Below are positions 38,411 through 50,378 of a stretch of DNA of 64,000 nucleotides, piece after piece. The notes under the pieces are model-generated. The model did no database searches. It was not told where the DNA came from and saw only the letters and a program-made list of their open reading frames with translations. Position 1 is the first letter of the stretch; each line of letters starts with the position of its first letter. The translations under genes and the position numbers were made by a program. Source of the DNA: Tillus elongatus (Eukaryota; Arthropoda; Insecta; Coleoptera; Cleridae); NCBI GenBank assembly GCA_964006375.1, contig OZ023267.1, positions 88,698,906 to 88,762,905 of the forward strand. Direction: 5' to 3'.

Positions 38411-38464
38411 TGTTTACCAGCTAGACCTCTGATAAATGTAGATCTTGTCAAGTTTGCTGGTAAA

Positions 38465-38761
38465 ATGAAAATCCCATATTTTAGAGGTGTATACATGCGA
38501 GATGAGCTACCTCACAATGGACCACGTAAAAACGAATCGTTCATTATGAATTTGCAAACACACGAGCAGCCAGGCAGTCATTGGGTTGCTGTGAGAAAAC
38601 GTGGCGACATCGTCGAGTACTTTGACTCGTATGGAAACTTGAAGCCTCCTGTGGAGCTGCAGCGTTACCTTAAAGACTATTCAATCTTGTATAATCATGA
38701 TGTGTATGAAACATATAATACTTTTAATTGTGGTCACTTGTGTTTAAAATTTTTGCAATAA
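38465..38761 (+). CDS. adenain-like cysteine protease (virion maturation)
   Basis: 98 residues from the ATG at 38465: IPYFRGVYMRDELP, then GSHWVAVRK with the catalytic His, VEYFDSYG with the catalytic Asp, and FNCGHLCLKF with the catalytic Cys. This is the order of the adenovirus/Polinton maturation protease (Ulp1-like fold), which trims capsid proteins during assembly. The frame is open for about 30 codons upstream without an ATG (reading CLPARPLINVDLVKFAGK), and family members have sequence there, so the true start may be a non-AUG codon or lost. The stop overlaps an AATAAA. Element 2 has lost this gene completely. Confidence 0.82.
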   Translation: MKIPYFRGVYMRDELPHNGPRKNESFIMNLQTHEQPGSHWVAVRKRGDIVEYFDSYGNLKPPVELQRYLKDYSILYNHDVYETYNTFNCGHLCLKFLQ

Positions 38762-38793
38762 AAGACTCAAACAGTAGCCTGTCTGTATCAGTC

Positions 38794-39504
38794 ATGGCAC
38801 ACACCTTCGTGTTGAAAGATCGCAGCTCCCATCTGCCGTCAGACTACCATCCACCAATTGCTTTGGATGGTAGTTATGCTGTTGCTTTGATAGGCTTTCA
38901 CACATACGACAACATAGCCAACATCTATGAAGGTAAAAACAAATTTCATGTAAAAGAAGGAACTGGTTGGCGGACCATCACGATACCCACTGGTGCTTAT
39001 GAAATAACACACTTGGAAGAGTTACTTCAAAATGAGCTTGTTGGTGCTACAGCAACACACGAACAAAAGCAGCAGGCTCTGATTCTGGCACCTAATCCGA
39101 ATACCATCAAATGTAAACTAAAGTGTTATACAAGTGTCAGTTTTGAATTTGATGGTTCGATTGGGCGAATGTTGGGCTTTTCAAAACAAGTTCTTCAACC
39201 GGACATCTTTTATGAATCTGATTTACCTGTTGAAATAGTGGATGTTAGACAGATTCGCATCGAAACTAATATTGTGTCCGGTTCCTATTATAACGGACAA
39301 CCCTCACATACGCTGTATGAGTTTGCTCCGATGGTTGATCCGGGCTACGCAATCGACATAGAACCTAAAAATTTAATTTACCTGCCGGTGAACAAGCAAG
39401 AGATTTCGAATATAAGCATCGACATCGTCGATCAAGATTCAGTTCCTGTCAACTTTCAAGGTGAAGAGGTCTCTGTTCGCTTGAAACGTATTAAGGTTGC
39501 TTAA
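38794..39504 (+). CDS. penton-like minor capsid protein
   Basis: 236 residues, start MAHTFVLKDRSSHLPSDYHP chosen because it matches the same-length protein of element 2; an upstream in-frame ATG lies in the protease gene. Beta-rich sequence without charged clusters, with GSYAVALIGFHTY, ITIPTGAYEITHLEELLQNE, FDGSIGRMLGF and KNLIYLPVNKQEISNISIDI. It matches the single jelly-roll minor capsid (penton) proteins of insect Polintons, which form the capsid vertices. The frame is intact here although the neighbouring major capsid gene is broken. It follows the protease by 32 bp and precedes the 53-codon ORF. Confidence 0.85.
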   Translation: MAHTFVLKDRSSHLPSDYHPPIALDGSYAVALIGFHTYDNIANIYEGKNKFHVKEGTGWRTITIPTGAYEITHLEELLQNELVGATATHEQKQQALILAPNPNTIKCKLKCYTSVSFEFDGSIGRMLGFSKQVLQPDIFYESDLPVEIVDVRQIRIETNIVSGSYYNGQPSHTLYEFAPMVDPGYAIDIEPKNLIYLPVNKQEISNISIDIVDQDSVPVNFQGEEVSVRLKRIKVA

Positions 39505-39505
39505 C

Positions 39506-39667
39506 ATGTTGGTCTTTAAAGATATAAAAGCAAGTGCACCCACCAAAACAACTTCAGTTGAGGCAGACAGTTCAAAGGGTACACTTCGTCCCGATAATAT
39601 TGAGTTCCTGAAAAGCCTGGGCTATCATGTCGTCAAAACTAGAAATATTCAAAGACCCCGTGTTTGA
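39506..39667 (+). CDS. 53-residue conserved ORF overlapping the capsid gene start
   Basis: ATG at 39506 one base after the penton stop; it reads MLVFKDIKASAPTKTTSVEA, then RPDNIEFLKSLGYHVVKTR and stops at 39667, 41 bases inside the major capsid gene, in another frame. Element 2 has the same ORF with the same length (55498-55659) and about nine amino-acid changes, concentrated in the middle. No family is recognised. It may be a small virion or regulatory protein, or help couple translation of the capsid gene. Confidence 0.5.
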   Translation: MLVFKDIKASAPTKTTSVEADSSKGTLRPDNIEFLKSLGYHVVKTRNIQRPRV

Positions 39668-40831
39668 TGATGCCATCGATCACGAAGAACTGCGCTCTTA
39701 CTATTCACCAACTAAATCGTTTGGTAACAGCGATGAAATTGAAATAACCATTAATCAGCAAGATGCGTTCGTATGTCTGGCCGAGTCAGCTCTAATAATC
39801 TAAGGCGCTCTGGAACCTTTAGCAGTACAAAACGCCAATGGTGAGTGTTATCTGTCAAATAATGGAGGAGCTGTTCTTTTTGAGTCGATGACCTATGAGT
39901 TAAATAACAAGGAGGTGGAACGAGTGCGACACCCATACACCACAACAACCATCAAAAGTCTGCTATCCTTCAGTAAGAACGAAGCCAAATCTCTTAGCAA
40001 TGCCGGACTGAATGTGTCGTCGGAGCACATCACCTTAAACGATAACAAGTTTCACATGCTCATACCTATTTGGTTCCTCTTCAGTTTCTTTTATCATTTC
40101 AAAGGAGTTCTCTGTGGCAAACATACTTTCCGATTTACAAGAGCTCGAAATGATTTCAACGGCTATTACAGCACAGGTACGGCACGAGCAAAAATTACAG
40201 TAACCAATATGTTTTTAAAGACAAAACATGTATTTTCCAATGATAAAATTAAATTGGAACTGATGGATAAAATAGCAAAAGACACATCTATATTTCTCGC
40301 CTACCGCAAATGGGACATATATGAGCTACCATCACTTAGAGATATAAACAGAGATGTGTGGGCTGTTTAAACTGCAACCAACTTGGAAAGACCTCGATAT
40401 GTGATTATAGCCTTTCAAACATATCGCAAGGACAACGTAAGCAAGAAGGCATACTTTTCGGATAACATTGGTATGGTGGATCTCAGAGTGTTTCTAAATC
40501 AGAATGCTACCCTTATGAATCTATTCATATGGATTTCGAGAAATCGAAGTATGCCGAAGCCTATCAGATGTATACAGATTTTCAAAAAAGCTTCTCTTAT
40601 AAAAACATGTCTGAGCCTATCTTGAATTATGACGAGTTTAAAGACCGAGCTCTATTTGTGATCGACTGTCAACACCAGAACGAGTCGATCAAGTCGTCAA
40701 CGGTGGACATTAAAGTGGAGTTTATGAGCCAAGCAAATTTCCCAAATAACACACGAGCTTACTGTTTAGTTATTCACGACAGTGTATTGGATTATAAACC
40801 TCTAACGGGTATCGTTAGAGCCATTATGTAA
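39627..40831 (+). pseudogene. double jelly-roll major capsid protein, broken
   Basis: Collinear with the open 401-codon gene of element 2. Premature stops lie at 39801-39803 and 40368-40370, and a one-base deletion near 40498 shifts the frame. Recognisable parts include FESMTYELNNKEVERV, WDIYELPSLRDINRDVWAV, RPRYVIIAFQTYRKD, LFVIDCQHQNES and the end LTGIVRAIM. This is the main shell protein of Polinton-type capsids. With three lesions no full product can be made. A poly(A) signal AATAAA follows at 40939. Confidence 0.93.
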
Positions 40832-41114
40832 TAATAGTAACTATGTCACTTATGTATCAATATGTACAGCCACTATGTAATAATATAATTTACTATGTCA
40901 CTTATGTATCAATATGTGCAGCCTAGGGTTGTACCCCAAATAAATTCTTTATTGTATGTAAATCACTTGTTTTATTTTTCTTACTTGCATTTTGATAAAC
41001 CCTCGTATATTCCACTAGTAAAATCGACGCATGTGAGCACCAACACGTGATACACAACAAACGAGCGCGCGTGTGTGTGTGTATTTTTTCAAATATCAAT
41101 TCTTAATGGGTAAC

Positions 41115-41118
<4 letters not shown>

Positions 41119-41205
<87 letters not shown>
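41119..41205. repeat. (TA)n microsatellite
   Basis: Alternating TA run inside element 1 between the capsid gene and the tRNA-like stretch. The surrounding 40832-41830 shows no gene. Confidence 0.95.
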
Positions 41206-41209
<4 letters not shown>

Positions 41210-41837
41210 TTAAACCAATGTTATTATTGAATGCCCCCTCGTATACATGCTTAAATTCCATTCTTATATGCAGTGAAGACCCAGTTGTTTATATATTTTT
41301 TGTTTTAAATCTATATTATTATTGAACCCTCCTGGTACACGGTTCTTGTAAATGTTTTCCTGAATTAGATATCTCTGTTGTAGCCGTAACTGTTACATTT
41401 GTACATGGAGCCTGTTACTGTGAACTTGTGATCTGTCCACATGCATGTATAAGATAAATACGTATATGTCACGTAATAAATATATAATAATTGGCTGACT
41501 TTACTACGATTCACCATAACCCATCTATTATGTCGTATAATTGTATAAAGTTCAAACAGCCAATTTTAGTCTTAATTTAGTAATAATTTATCATATCTAG
41601 GTCACTGTTATATCCCACTCCTATATGACTTTAGCTGTTTAATTACGTTTGGTGCATTATTTGTTTCAATATGTATAAAACTGGATTTTTTACCTATTGG
41701 AATGTGTGTTATTTGCTCTAGAAGCTTTTATTACATACATAAATACTTGTAGCCAATATACCCTATCTAGGTCACCGATATTCATTCCTTCAAAAGATAG
41801 TTGTATATGTTATGTTAAAGTGTTAATTTCATATTCC

Positions 41838-41913
41838 TTCGTAGCTCAATGCCTTAGCTCTTGGTTCATTATACTGAGGTAACGCGTTCAATTCTCAGCG
41901 ACTGCTTCAACAC
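41838..41913 (+). ncRNA. tRNA-like sequence in element 1, degenerate
   Basis: Has GTAGCTCAATGCC as box A and GCGTTCAATTCTC as box B, about 50 bases apart. A 5-bp anticodon-like stem (TTGGT/ACTGA) closes a 7-base loop between them. The T-stem and acceptor stem do not pair well, so it is not a functional tRNA. It could be a Pol III promoter or a tRNA mimic. Confidence 0.4.
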
Positions 41914-41974
41914 CATTTTCTATAAACAAATTAGTTGTCTCTATCTCTGTCCATTTCAAGTACCCGCTAGGTAG

Positions 41975-42115
<141 letters not shown>

Positions 42116-42118
<3 letters not shown>

Positions 42119-42210
42119 GCAGAGTACAGAATACCAATAATAAATCCAGCAAATATATGTACTCTGCACAGGCGCAAACCTTTTCGATAAAATTCAAATT
42201 TCGCGCCAAA
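42116..42210 (+). promoter_or_regulatory. hairpin plus E2F-like motif, element 1
   Basis: A perfect 13-bp stem (TGTGCAGAGTACA at 42116-42128, its complement at 42158-42170) with a 29-base loop. It is followed 28 bases later by TTTCGCGCC (42199-42207) inside AATTCAAATTTCGCGCCAAA. That matches the E2F consensus TTTSSCGC. Element 2 has the same order with a different stem sequence. Confidence 0.5.
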
Positions 42211-42439
42211 ACTTAGTACCATAGCAACCCTAAAACACGCCATCAAACATACAGCACTTAACCTTAGCAAACAGATAACCATAACCACAAATTTTCACAT
42301 GGTAAGTTCATAACAAACATATACAACTCGTTGTGAGGCTGTTACCTGGCAACCAATAACCTAAGAGCACAACAACACATACTTGATGTCAACAAAAACA
42401 TAACCTATACAAGACTTAACATTCAGCATGGGGAATCGG

Positions 42440-42833
42440 CAGTTCTAACCCCACATTCGGCTAGCGGGCCTGCTCAACACGTGTGTATAACCACATGGCG
42501 GCCCGCGGGAACTTGGGACCTGACACGTTACCCGCAACCAGATGGCCGGTTGCTGCACCGGACATCTTGGAACGTGTGACGTCGACGGGCAGATGACAGC
42601 TGACTCCCGCCATATGGCAATCGCTGATCCGACAGCCGACTCCCGCCATCTGTCAACGCATGCTCACATGGCTAATTATCAGGTTACCGTTACCCGCCAT
42701 CTGTTAACGCATGCTCACATGGCGACTGGCGGGAACTTGGAACCTATCAGCTGGCTCCCGCCGTCGTGACGTCATCTGTTAACGCATGCGCAGAAAAGTG
42801 GAGGGGGTCAGTCCAGGTGGCCCCCTATCTACT
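42440..42833 (-). repeat. element 1 right terminal inverted repeat
   Basis: Inverted copy of 34880-35275 with a few indels. Confidence 0.9.
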
Positions 42834-42839
42834 GATATT

Positions 42840-43117
42840 TGTGAATAAATTTATTTTACCGTACTTTGAATTTCATTTGCATATTTTACACCCTACCAAC
42901 CGTAAGTGCTAAAATCCATGCCCAGTATTTATTTTGTGTTAAAGTTTATGCCCTGACTGAGCAGCCAAATTGAGTTTTTATGTAAAGATTATTCATTATT
43001 AATTGGGCTTATAAATTTAGTTTTATTGTCTCTACAACATGGGCCTAAAGTTTTTAATTTAGTTATACTTGCGCTCAACGTTCAGGCATTTGTTTCAGCT
43101 GTTATAAATTTAGTGAT
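42840..43117 (+). repeat. 5' LTR, right part
   Basis: Continues the LTR after element 1; matches 58868-59161. It includes AATAAA near 42843 and two AATTTAGT phrases followed by ACAACRTGGG-type sequence. Confidence 0.8.
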
Positions 43118-44101
43118 ACTGGTACTTACAACGTGGGTCCGAAGCCTGGAAAAGCATCTGGAACTTGCGGTTGGTGGTGTGAGATGTACAAATATCGGGT
43201 TTTACATTAATATTTTCCTTATGCAATAACGTGACAATTTTGACTGCTAAATGGCGGGGTGACCTATGTGGCATGTTGTTTTTTTCTTCTGGATTTGGCG
43301 AAATATTTAGCATTATAATATTGAAATTTTTTGGCCCATCTCCTTTTTTTTTTGAAATTGATATCGTTTATGATAATTATATTCTATATTAAGTTTCTTT
43401 TATGAGGAAAATATTCCTTAGTATTTATTAGCAGATTATTTTCAATGCGAAAAATTTTGTTTATCATTTAAACAAGTTTAATTTTAAAAGTGAAGTATAT
43501 TTATTAGCATATTATTTTTATAGAGAAATATTTTCTTTATCGTCGATTTAGACCAGTAGTTTTTAAGTTTTTGCGTTTTGGATAAACGTTTTAGAGAAAT
43601 TGAATTTAGAGAATTTGAATTTAGATAATTTGAGTTTTCACTGCTACGGCTGTATTGTATTTGCAGTTTGTTTAGTTTCTGCGTTTTTGCTAAACGCTTT
43701 AGAGTTTGAGTTTAAAGAATTTGAATTTAGATAATTTGAGTTTAATTTCAGTTACGCTGCTGTTAATAAGGCAGTGTTCCCTTTAGAGAAGTTGAGTTAC
43801 GCTGCTATTGATAGGGCAGTATTTTCCGTTAGACAATTTAGATAATTTGAGTTTACGCTGCGATTGATAGGGCAGTATTTTCCGTTAGAGAATTTTAATT
43901 TTGCGCTGCTATTAATAGGGCAGCATCTTATTTTGTAGTTATTCTCATTTTTGTATTTTGGCGAAACTCGTTAGAGATTTTTTTGTAGATTTGGGATTAT
44001 TTTTACGCTCTCATAGTTGATTTCTTTTTGTTTTTTTTTGCTTTCAAGAAACCAAACAAAAAGTTTTTCTCCTCTTTTCAATGTTAACCCCTTGAGTAAG
44101 C
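43118..44101 (+). other. LTR element leader: primer-binding site and degenerate repeats
   Basis: TGGTACTTACAACGTGGGTC at 43120 is placed like a primer-binding site. From 43640 to 43930 a loose tandem repeat of about 55-65 bp recurs (CGCTGCTATTGATAGGGCAG). No gene. Confidence 0.45.
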
Positions 44102-45420
44102 ATGAATGTCAATGACCTTTTGAGCCATGAACTGGCATATGAGATTTTTGCGCATGGACTTGAGGTTCCACCGACCGTAGAGGAGAAGCGACGATTATTG
44201 AGAGGATTGATTGCACAGCAAGTCCATGATCGTAGCTTTTCCGAGACTGAAAGATGTCTCAAACCTTTTTCTTATTGCTGAAATAAGAATTTCTTTTGAG
44301 AAGTTGAGGGAACTCATCGATAAGTTCTCTGGCCAGGCCAACTCCGTGGATTATCGCAGGATCGCTTCTCGTCTACGACATTTGTCTTCTCGCATCTACC
44401 ATATGGCTCCTTCTACAGACAAGGAAATCTCTCAGAAAGCCCGACTCAGATATCAGTTACTCATTTTCGAATCTGACGTCGAGGAAAGGTAGGAGTCTCT
44501 GACACCTCCTCTTGATACTGAGTGGACAAATGAAGTCACTCAGAACAAACCTCTGTTTTCTTCAACGCCACCTCCTCAGCCACTGCAACCTCAGGTTCAG
44601 ACAACTTTTGGTCATGTCACTCCTACTTAAGCCTTACCTCTGCCCAATCCTTTATTGTTTATCAGTAAAAAGGTTCCCTTTTATAAATGGGGCATAAAGA
44701 AATTCCCCGGAAAGGAATCTCTTGTCCAATTTTTAGAACTGGTAGAGTCCATAATGCAATCTAAGGCTGATGTTTATTCCTCGGCAGGTGATCTTTTCGA
44801 AGGCATTGCTTGGACATGCTGGCATAACGGCCATGTTAAGGGTCTATTTGACAGCTGGGATGATCTAATAGTCAAACTCAGACATTTTTAAGGGAAAATT
44901 ATGAGCGCAATCTTATGGAAGAAATCCGTAGACGCAAACAGGGGCCTCGCGAACAGGTTACTTTCATTTGTTTTATGGAGTCTCAATTTAATAAGCTTAC
45001 CCATTATTCTCTGCCAGAAACCGAAATGGTTGATTAGTGCGTCGTAATCTACTTCCCGATTACGTTAAGTTATTGACCCTTCACCAAATTGATACATTTG
45101 CACAGCTTACGTTCCTATCTCGTCATCTGGAGGATTCTTTCCTCTCATGCCATCAAGAGTCAAGATCTCGTTTACCAAATATCAATGCCCTTCACACTGT
45201 TTCCTCTTCACCTATCTGCTGGAACTGTAATCGTAGGAGACACATATATACGGCTTGCCATTCTCCCAAGACATTATTCTGTTATTCCTGTGGCCGGAAA
45301 AACACTACAAGTCGTAAATATCCTCGATGTTCGAAAAAACGTCGCTCGTCCAGGGTGTCCTGCACCAACTCGGGGGATTTCTCACGTCCAAGATTGGGTT
45401 GGGGACAGAAAAGGAAAATG
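44102..45420 (+). pseudogene. Gypsy-like gag, frameshifted
   Basis: The ATG at 44102 starts MNVNDLLSHELAYEIFAHGL, then VPPTVEEKRRLLRGLI, the N-terminal pattern of arthropod Gypsy gag. After frame changes and stops, KVPFYKWGIKKFPGKESLVQ (44664 on), SWDDLIVKLRHF and RRNLLPDYVKLLTLHQIDTF follow. Two zinc knuckles read CWNCNRRRHIYTAC (CCHC) and, after FCYSCG, a damaged second. The protein would package element RNA into a particle. At least three frame breaks (near 44270, 44490 and 44890) disable it. Confidence 0.83.
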
Positions 45421-45975
45421 AACTCCAGAAATTCCTATCAAGGGCAACGAGTAAGTCTTTCTAGAAAATCGTCTGAGTGGGTTAAGTGGATCCACCGTCT
45501 AAAAACATTCATGCATACTGGCTCAATTTCTACCCAACCTCCTTTAAGGGCTGACAAGCCTAAGGTTTCTGCCCAACCTCTTTTGGTGCATTTGCCTAAT
45601 GATGATCGACCCTATGTACCTGTAAAAATTGCAGGTGAACAAGTCTCTGCTTTATTAGATAGTGGCAGTTACGTCAGTATTCTTGGCTCGTCGAGGTTGT
45701 ATCTTTTGAATGAACTTAACTTGAAAATTAATTATGACACTTCATTAATGGTAACGACTGCAGATGGCCAAGTTCAGAATACCCGGGGTTATGTTATGCT
45801 CCCTGTTAGCTTTAATGGCATGGCATATCAATTAAAGATTTTAAAAGTACCGTCCATTACCCATGAAATCGTGCTGAGAATGGATTTTATCTCGAAATTC
45901 TGCTTAAGGATTGATCTTGCCAGGTTTTCGTGTTTTTCGACGTCATCACATTGTGAAGGTGAAATTTTTTATTAA
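45421..45975 (+). pseudogene. Gypsy-like aspartic protease
   Basis: Part of an open frame of 312 residues from 45037. It reads YVPVKIAGEQVSALLDSGSY with the catalytic D-S-G, a flap region VTTADGQVQ, and ITHEIVLRMDFISKF near the second conserved block. The frame ends at 45975, and no reverse transcriptase, RNase H or integrase follows, so pol is missing. Confidence 0.82.
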
Positions 45976-46065
45976 AACTGCTCTTGGTAAAGAGACTTTC
46001 CATTTTTAGGCACATTTTTTTGTTCTCTCCAGTTTTGCAGAGATTCATGTAACTACTATTCTTTA

Positions 46066-46385
46066 TCTAATTGGTGTTACCATCTCGTCTGAGACCCGAG
46101 ATATGTCGTTAAACTGCGTCCAAACGATATTAGATGCATATCTCATCTGATTGGCGTTACCATCACGTCTGAGACCAGAGGTATGTCGTTAAACTGCGTC
46201 CAAACGATATTAGATGCATTTCGCATCTAATTGGCGTTACCATCTCGTCAGAGACCCGAGGTATGTCGTTAAACTGCGTCCAAACGATATTAGATGCATA
46301 TCTCATCTAATTGGCGTTACCATCTCGTCTTAGACCCGAGGTATGTCGTTAAACTGCGTACAAACGACATTAGATGCCAAATAAC
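46066..46385. repeat. 80-bp tandem repeat, four units
   Basis: TTGGYGTTACCATC starts at 46071, 46151, 46231 and 46311, exactly 80 bp apart, each with GTATGTCGTTAAACTGCGTC and AAACGATATTAGATGCATAT. It occupies the place where pol would begin. Not CRISPR-like: there are no unique spacers. Confidence 0.93.
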
Positions 46386-48688
46386 CCATGACATCTTATA
46401 TGGCATTACATCTTGTCTGGAAGGTCCATTCCTCAAATTGACCATCCATTTCATTTAAAAAAAATCATTTTCCCTCTTGTTGCGGCGACATTGTATCTGT
46501 TTCCTTTCACTGTGTTAATGTACAAAATTGTATCAATTATGAAAATTAATCATTCAATGTTATTTCTATAGATCAGTGATGTTATGAATTCTGTTTCAAG
46601 CCAGCCAAGTTAGTAGAATTGTTGTTATTTTTATAAACCTCGGCGTATGTTATATACTGCTTATGGATATCTTGCTCTGGATGCTGCATTTAGCAGTTGT
46701 ATTTTTAGTTGTCCCGGGGCGTTTTTGCTATAGATAGCACCTTATAAAGTTTGTTCTGTCTTGGGACACATTTTGGCAGTCATCCAGGAGCCCTTGAAAA
46801 TAAGTTAAAGGTATGAGCTGGTGTGCGTTTGGTTCCTGGATCTATCAACAGTGCTGTCATATAAATTTGGAGCTTTGAGGAGGATTTCAGAGAAATCTCC
46901 GGTGCACCTACCTCTGCCTTTGGCAATGAATTTATATGTATATATGACTATATATGCATTAAATGTTTCTTTTTATTATTTTCCTTGATGAGGAATTGTG
47001 GCTTGGTTACGAAACGTATGTGTGATTTTTGATTCCATTTAACTAGCTTTTCAACACAGTGAAATGTCCCTTTCAGACTTGACCACTAGCAATCATGCTC
47101 GAAATTTATTTTAAAATGAATAAATTTCTAATTTCCTCACAACAAATTAAGTTCTAATTTTCGCCTATATGCATTAGCTATTTATAGATTTTGATTACTA
47201 GTCAATCATTCTATTTGTGTTGTCAGTTTCACTGATAACCTCCTAGCTAATAACAGTTTGATGATGACCGGTTTGTCAATTCCTTTTTATAAATGTAGCA
47301 GATGTCATGTCAGCGAGGCAACAACAGGTGTTCATGAAGTGGTGGGCCACTTTACCATCCAATTAATAGTTGTAAGGAACCGATCCCCACTGGCGCCCTA
47401 TGATTTTTTTTAATGTTTTCAGGTCTGTATTGCTATTCTCTGGGTAGTGTATGATTTTCTATTGCCGTCGTTACTAGTGTATCTCACCTCATAGTTGAAG
47501 GAATCGTAACATTGAATTGTGCAAGCAAAACTCCATGCCTGTGGAGGGCTGGAACCTCTTCACAGCATGGGACCATGGCGGCGCAACCTTGCTATTCTTT
47601 TTGTGAATATTTTTGTACGTTGCAGTGCATCCTGGAGGAGTGTTCACACGTCGACACTTGAAGGGGTAAATTTCAGTCATTATTATCTTTTTTCTTTTAA
47701 ATCATTGCTATTAATTTAAATTTAAACCTTTCAACATTTTCTCTTAAAATTCATTCAATAAATAATTTCACTTCATTTTAAATTTTTCTTTAATTTTTGC
47801 AATTTGACCTAAACTTTTCTCAGATTCACTTAATAATTAATTTACCTTATTCAAAATTTCATTCATACTTCTATAAATCAAGTTCTAATCTTCTTAAATA
47901 TAAATTGGTGTACCTGTGTTCAAATTTTATGGCGGGGTTTGCACTGACCAGGAAGGCACGAACGGGTAGTTTAAACCTTGTTGCGTCGTTATGTTCAGTT
48001 GTTGCCAAAGGAGTTCCTCCAACGAGCTGCCGTCTATTCGTTTGTGTCCCCACGAGTGGTCAATTTAAAGCAAATTTAGTAGTTTAAAATATTTTTTTTT
48101 GGGTATTGTCCCTCAGACTTCACTTTCAATGACCCATTAAGGTGTTGTCTTTTAAGCGTCGTTTAATATGGTCACTTTAAGGCAAATTTAGTAACATTTT
48201 TTGGGTATTGTCCCTCAAGGGAGAGACTTTCATTTTGATTACTCACCTTACTAAGGTGTTGTATTTTAAGTTTTGTTTTGAAGATTGCCTAGTTTCTCTC
48301 TAGCTCACCATTCTGATTGGTAGCTTTTCAGTCAATTTCTTTGAGATGATTTTGAAGATTCAATCATCCAGTTTTTTATCTTTATTAAGATATTGTCCTT
48401 CAGACTTCGTTTTTCTTTAATCTCAGTCACTCCACGCTGATCCACAGGTAGAAAGCAACCGTAGGCGTTATTGGATTCAAATTTTGTTGTCAACTTTCTT
48501 CGAAAAAGTGTTCAATTTCAATGGCATACAGAGCAATCACTTTCTATATCTTTTATTTCCCTTGCAGACAACACTCTCGTTGATTCATTGTTGGCTTACT
48601 TTCGTTGAGTAAAGAGCTTTATCACGTTCATTTTCAAACTTTAGCCTTCTTTGTAAGTGGCTTTTTTTTTACCCTGGCCAGCGGGATG
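46386..48688. other. rest of the LTR element interior, no gene
   Basis: No reverse transcriptase or other coding region can be supported; the frame at 47797-48087 has no known motif. The last bases before the 3' LTR, GGCCAGCGGGATG, are where a polypurine tract should be but match poorly. Confidence 0.5.
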
Positions 48689-49822
48689 TGTAACATGTCA
48701 CACGCGTCGCCACCTTTCTTTCTGTACTATAAAACTTCGGAATCAGTCACCATAGTGACGTCAGAGTCTGAGTCTCGCTAGTGACGTCAGAGCCAGCGGT
48801 GTGGCATTAACAGCCGTGGTCGATTGTTCTACCGCATTATAACTCGATGAGAACGCGCCTACCAAGGTGATCCTCGATTAAGTCAAATACGTTGCGAGAT
48901 GGAAGCTTCTTTATAAACGAACTTCCCACATGTGACAGCCATCTTCTCTTGTAAAAATTCTACTAAACAAGATGCAAATACGTAGTTAATTTTGACTAGA
49001 AAGGGCAGCATGCCGATATAGGTAAGAATACACACGTAATGCTCGCTTATTTTGTGATAGCTTGTAAGTTTCTTAATTGTGATTGATATAAATAGCCTGT
49101 CTTTTTGCTGTAATAAATGTACGTTAAGTAATTTATCTCACTGTAGATGTGATATTGTTCTATGATGGCTTGTGCTAGCGTTCCAAAATTAATATGAAAT
49201 GACTATTTGCTATTATTTTGCATTAACTGTACTCTGCTCAAAGTCAATTAAATTGTATTAGCTCTCAATACAGATAACTCTTGTACTTACACGGAATGAG
49301 CTACCACCTGTCATATTTAATTAATAAGGAACTTAGCTGACCCTAATTCACATGAAATTTTAGATCACCTCGCTATTAGGGGACCCGTTTTACGGGAATC
49401 TATCATCTGGACATCTATCTACAGGGAACCCCTGTCCTGGGGTCCTCCATCAAGTATGTTCCTATAGAGAAGAACACCTAGCACCATTTCGGAGGAGCTA
49501 GCATTATGGCCATCACAGTTCATACTAGGGTAGGAAGACATCGGTTTCGAGCACGTCAAAGAAGCCTACCCCAGCTGCTCCGACGATAGCGACACACTGT
49601 GGCCCCTTCTAACATCCTGGCCTAAGCGGGTCCAACCTGTCACCTCCAGGACAGCAGTTCAATTCGCATCAAAGCTAAGCACATTACTTATCTGTAACAC
49701 CGTTTCTATGAAATCTAAATATCCTGCTCCACAATTCACCTAAACAATATTCGGACTTAATTTAACATTAAATCATTTTCTTCATCAAGCATTGAGATTT
49801 GTTAAATTGGAACAACTACATT
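48689..49822 (+). repeat. 3' LTR, left part
   Basis: Aligns with 33714-34863. Element 2 enters after TACATT (49817-49822). Confidence 0.85.
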
Positions 49823-50378
49823 AGTAGATAGTGCGACACCTGGGCTCATCCCCTCCACTTTTTACTGCGCATGCGCGAGTCATCATGCGCATGCGCTGAC
49901 CTGCGCAGACCTGTGACAGTTGACAGCTGACCTGTCAGATTTGACAGGTGTCAAATGTCACTGACCTGACAGCTGTCAGCTGTCAGCTGTCAGCTAACCT
50001 GACAGCTGTCAACGTCAGCTGTCACCTGACCTGACATGTGTCAACGTCAAATGTCACCTGACCTGTCAGATGACGTCACAAGCATTCCAAGATGGCTGAC
50101 CTGTCATAGACAGTCGCAAGCCGGGTTCTCTCTATGGAACTAACCTGAGATGACGTCACAAGCATTCCAAGATGGCTGACCTGTCATAGACAGTCGCAAG
50201 CCGGGTTCTCTCTCTATGGAACTAACCTGAGATGACGTCACAAGCGTTCCAAGATGTCTGACCTGTGTGTCCATAGATAGCCACAAGTCAGGTTAGGTAT
50301 TAACTGTCTTGTGATGACGTAAGATGTTCCGTCTGACCTGTGTGTCCATAGATATCTACAAGTCAGGTCTCCATGTGT
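49823..50378 (+). repeat. element 2 left terminal inverted repeat
   Basis: Pairs with 58376-58861. The outer part is a run of TGACAGCTGTCA and TGACCTGTCA variants. The inner part has about 80-bp units (GATGACGTCACAAGCATTCC) repeated two full times plus diverged partial units. The left side has one partial unit more than the right. Confidence 0.9.

Noticed and set aside
41838..41913. Functional tRNA gene
   Set aside because: A and B boxes are present but the T and acceptor stems do not pair, so it is only called tRNA-like.
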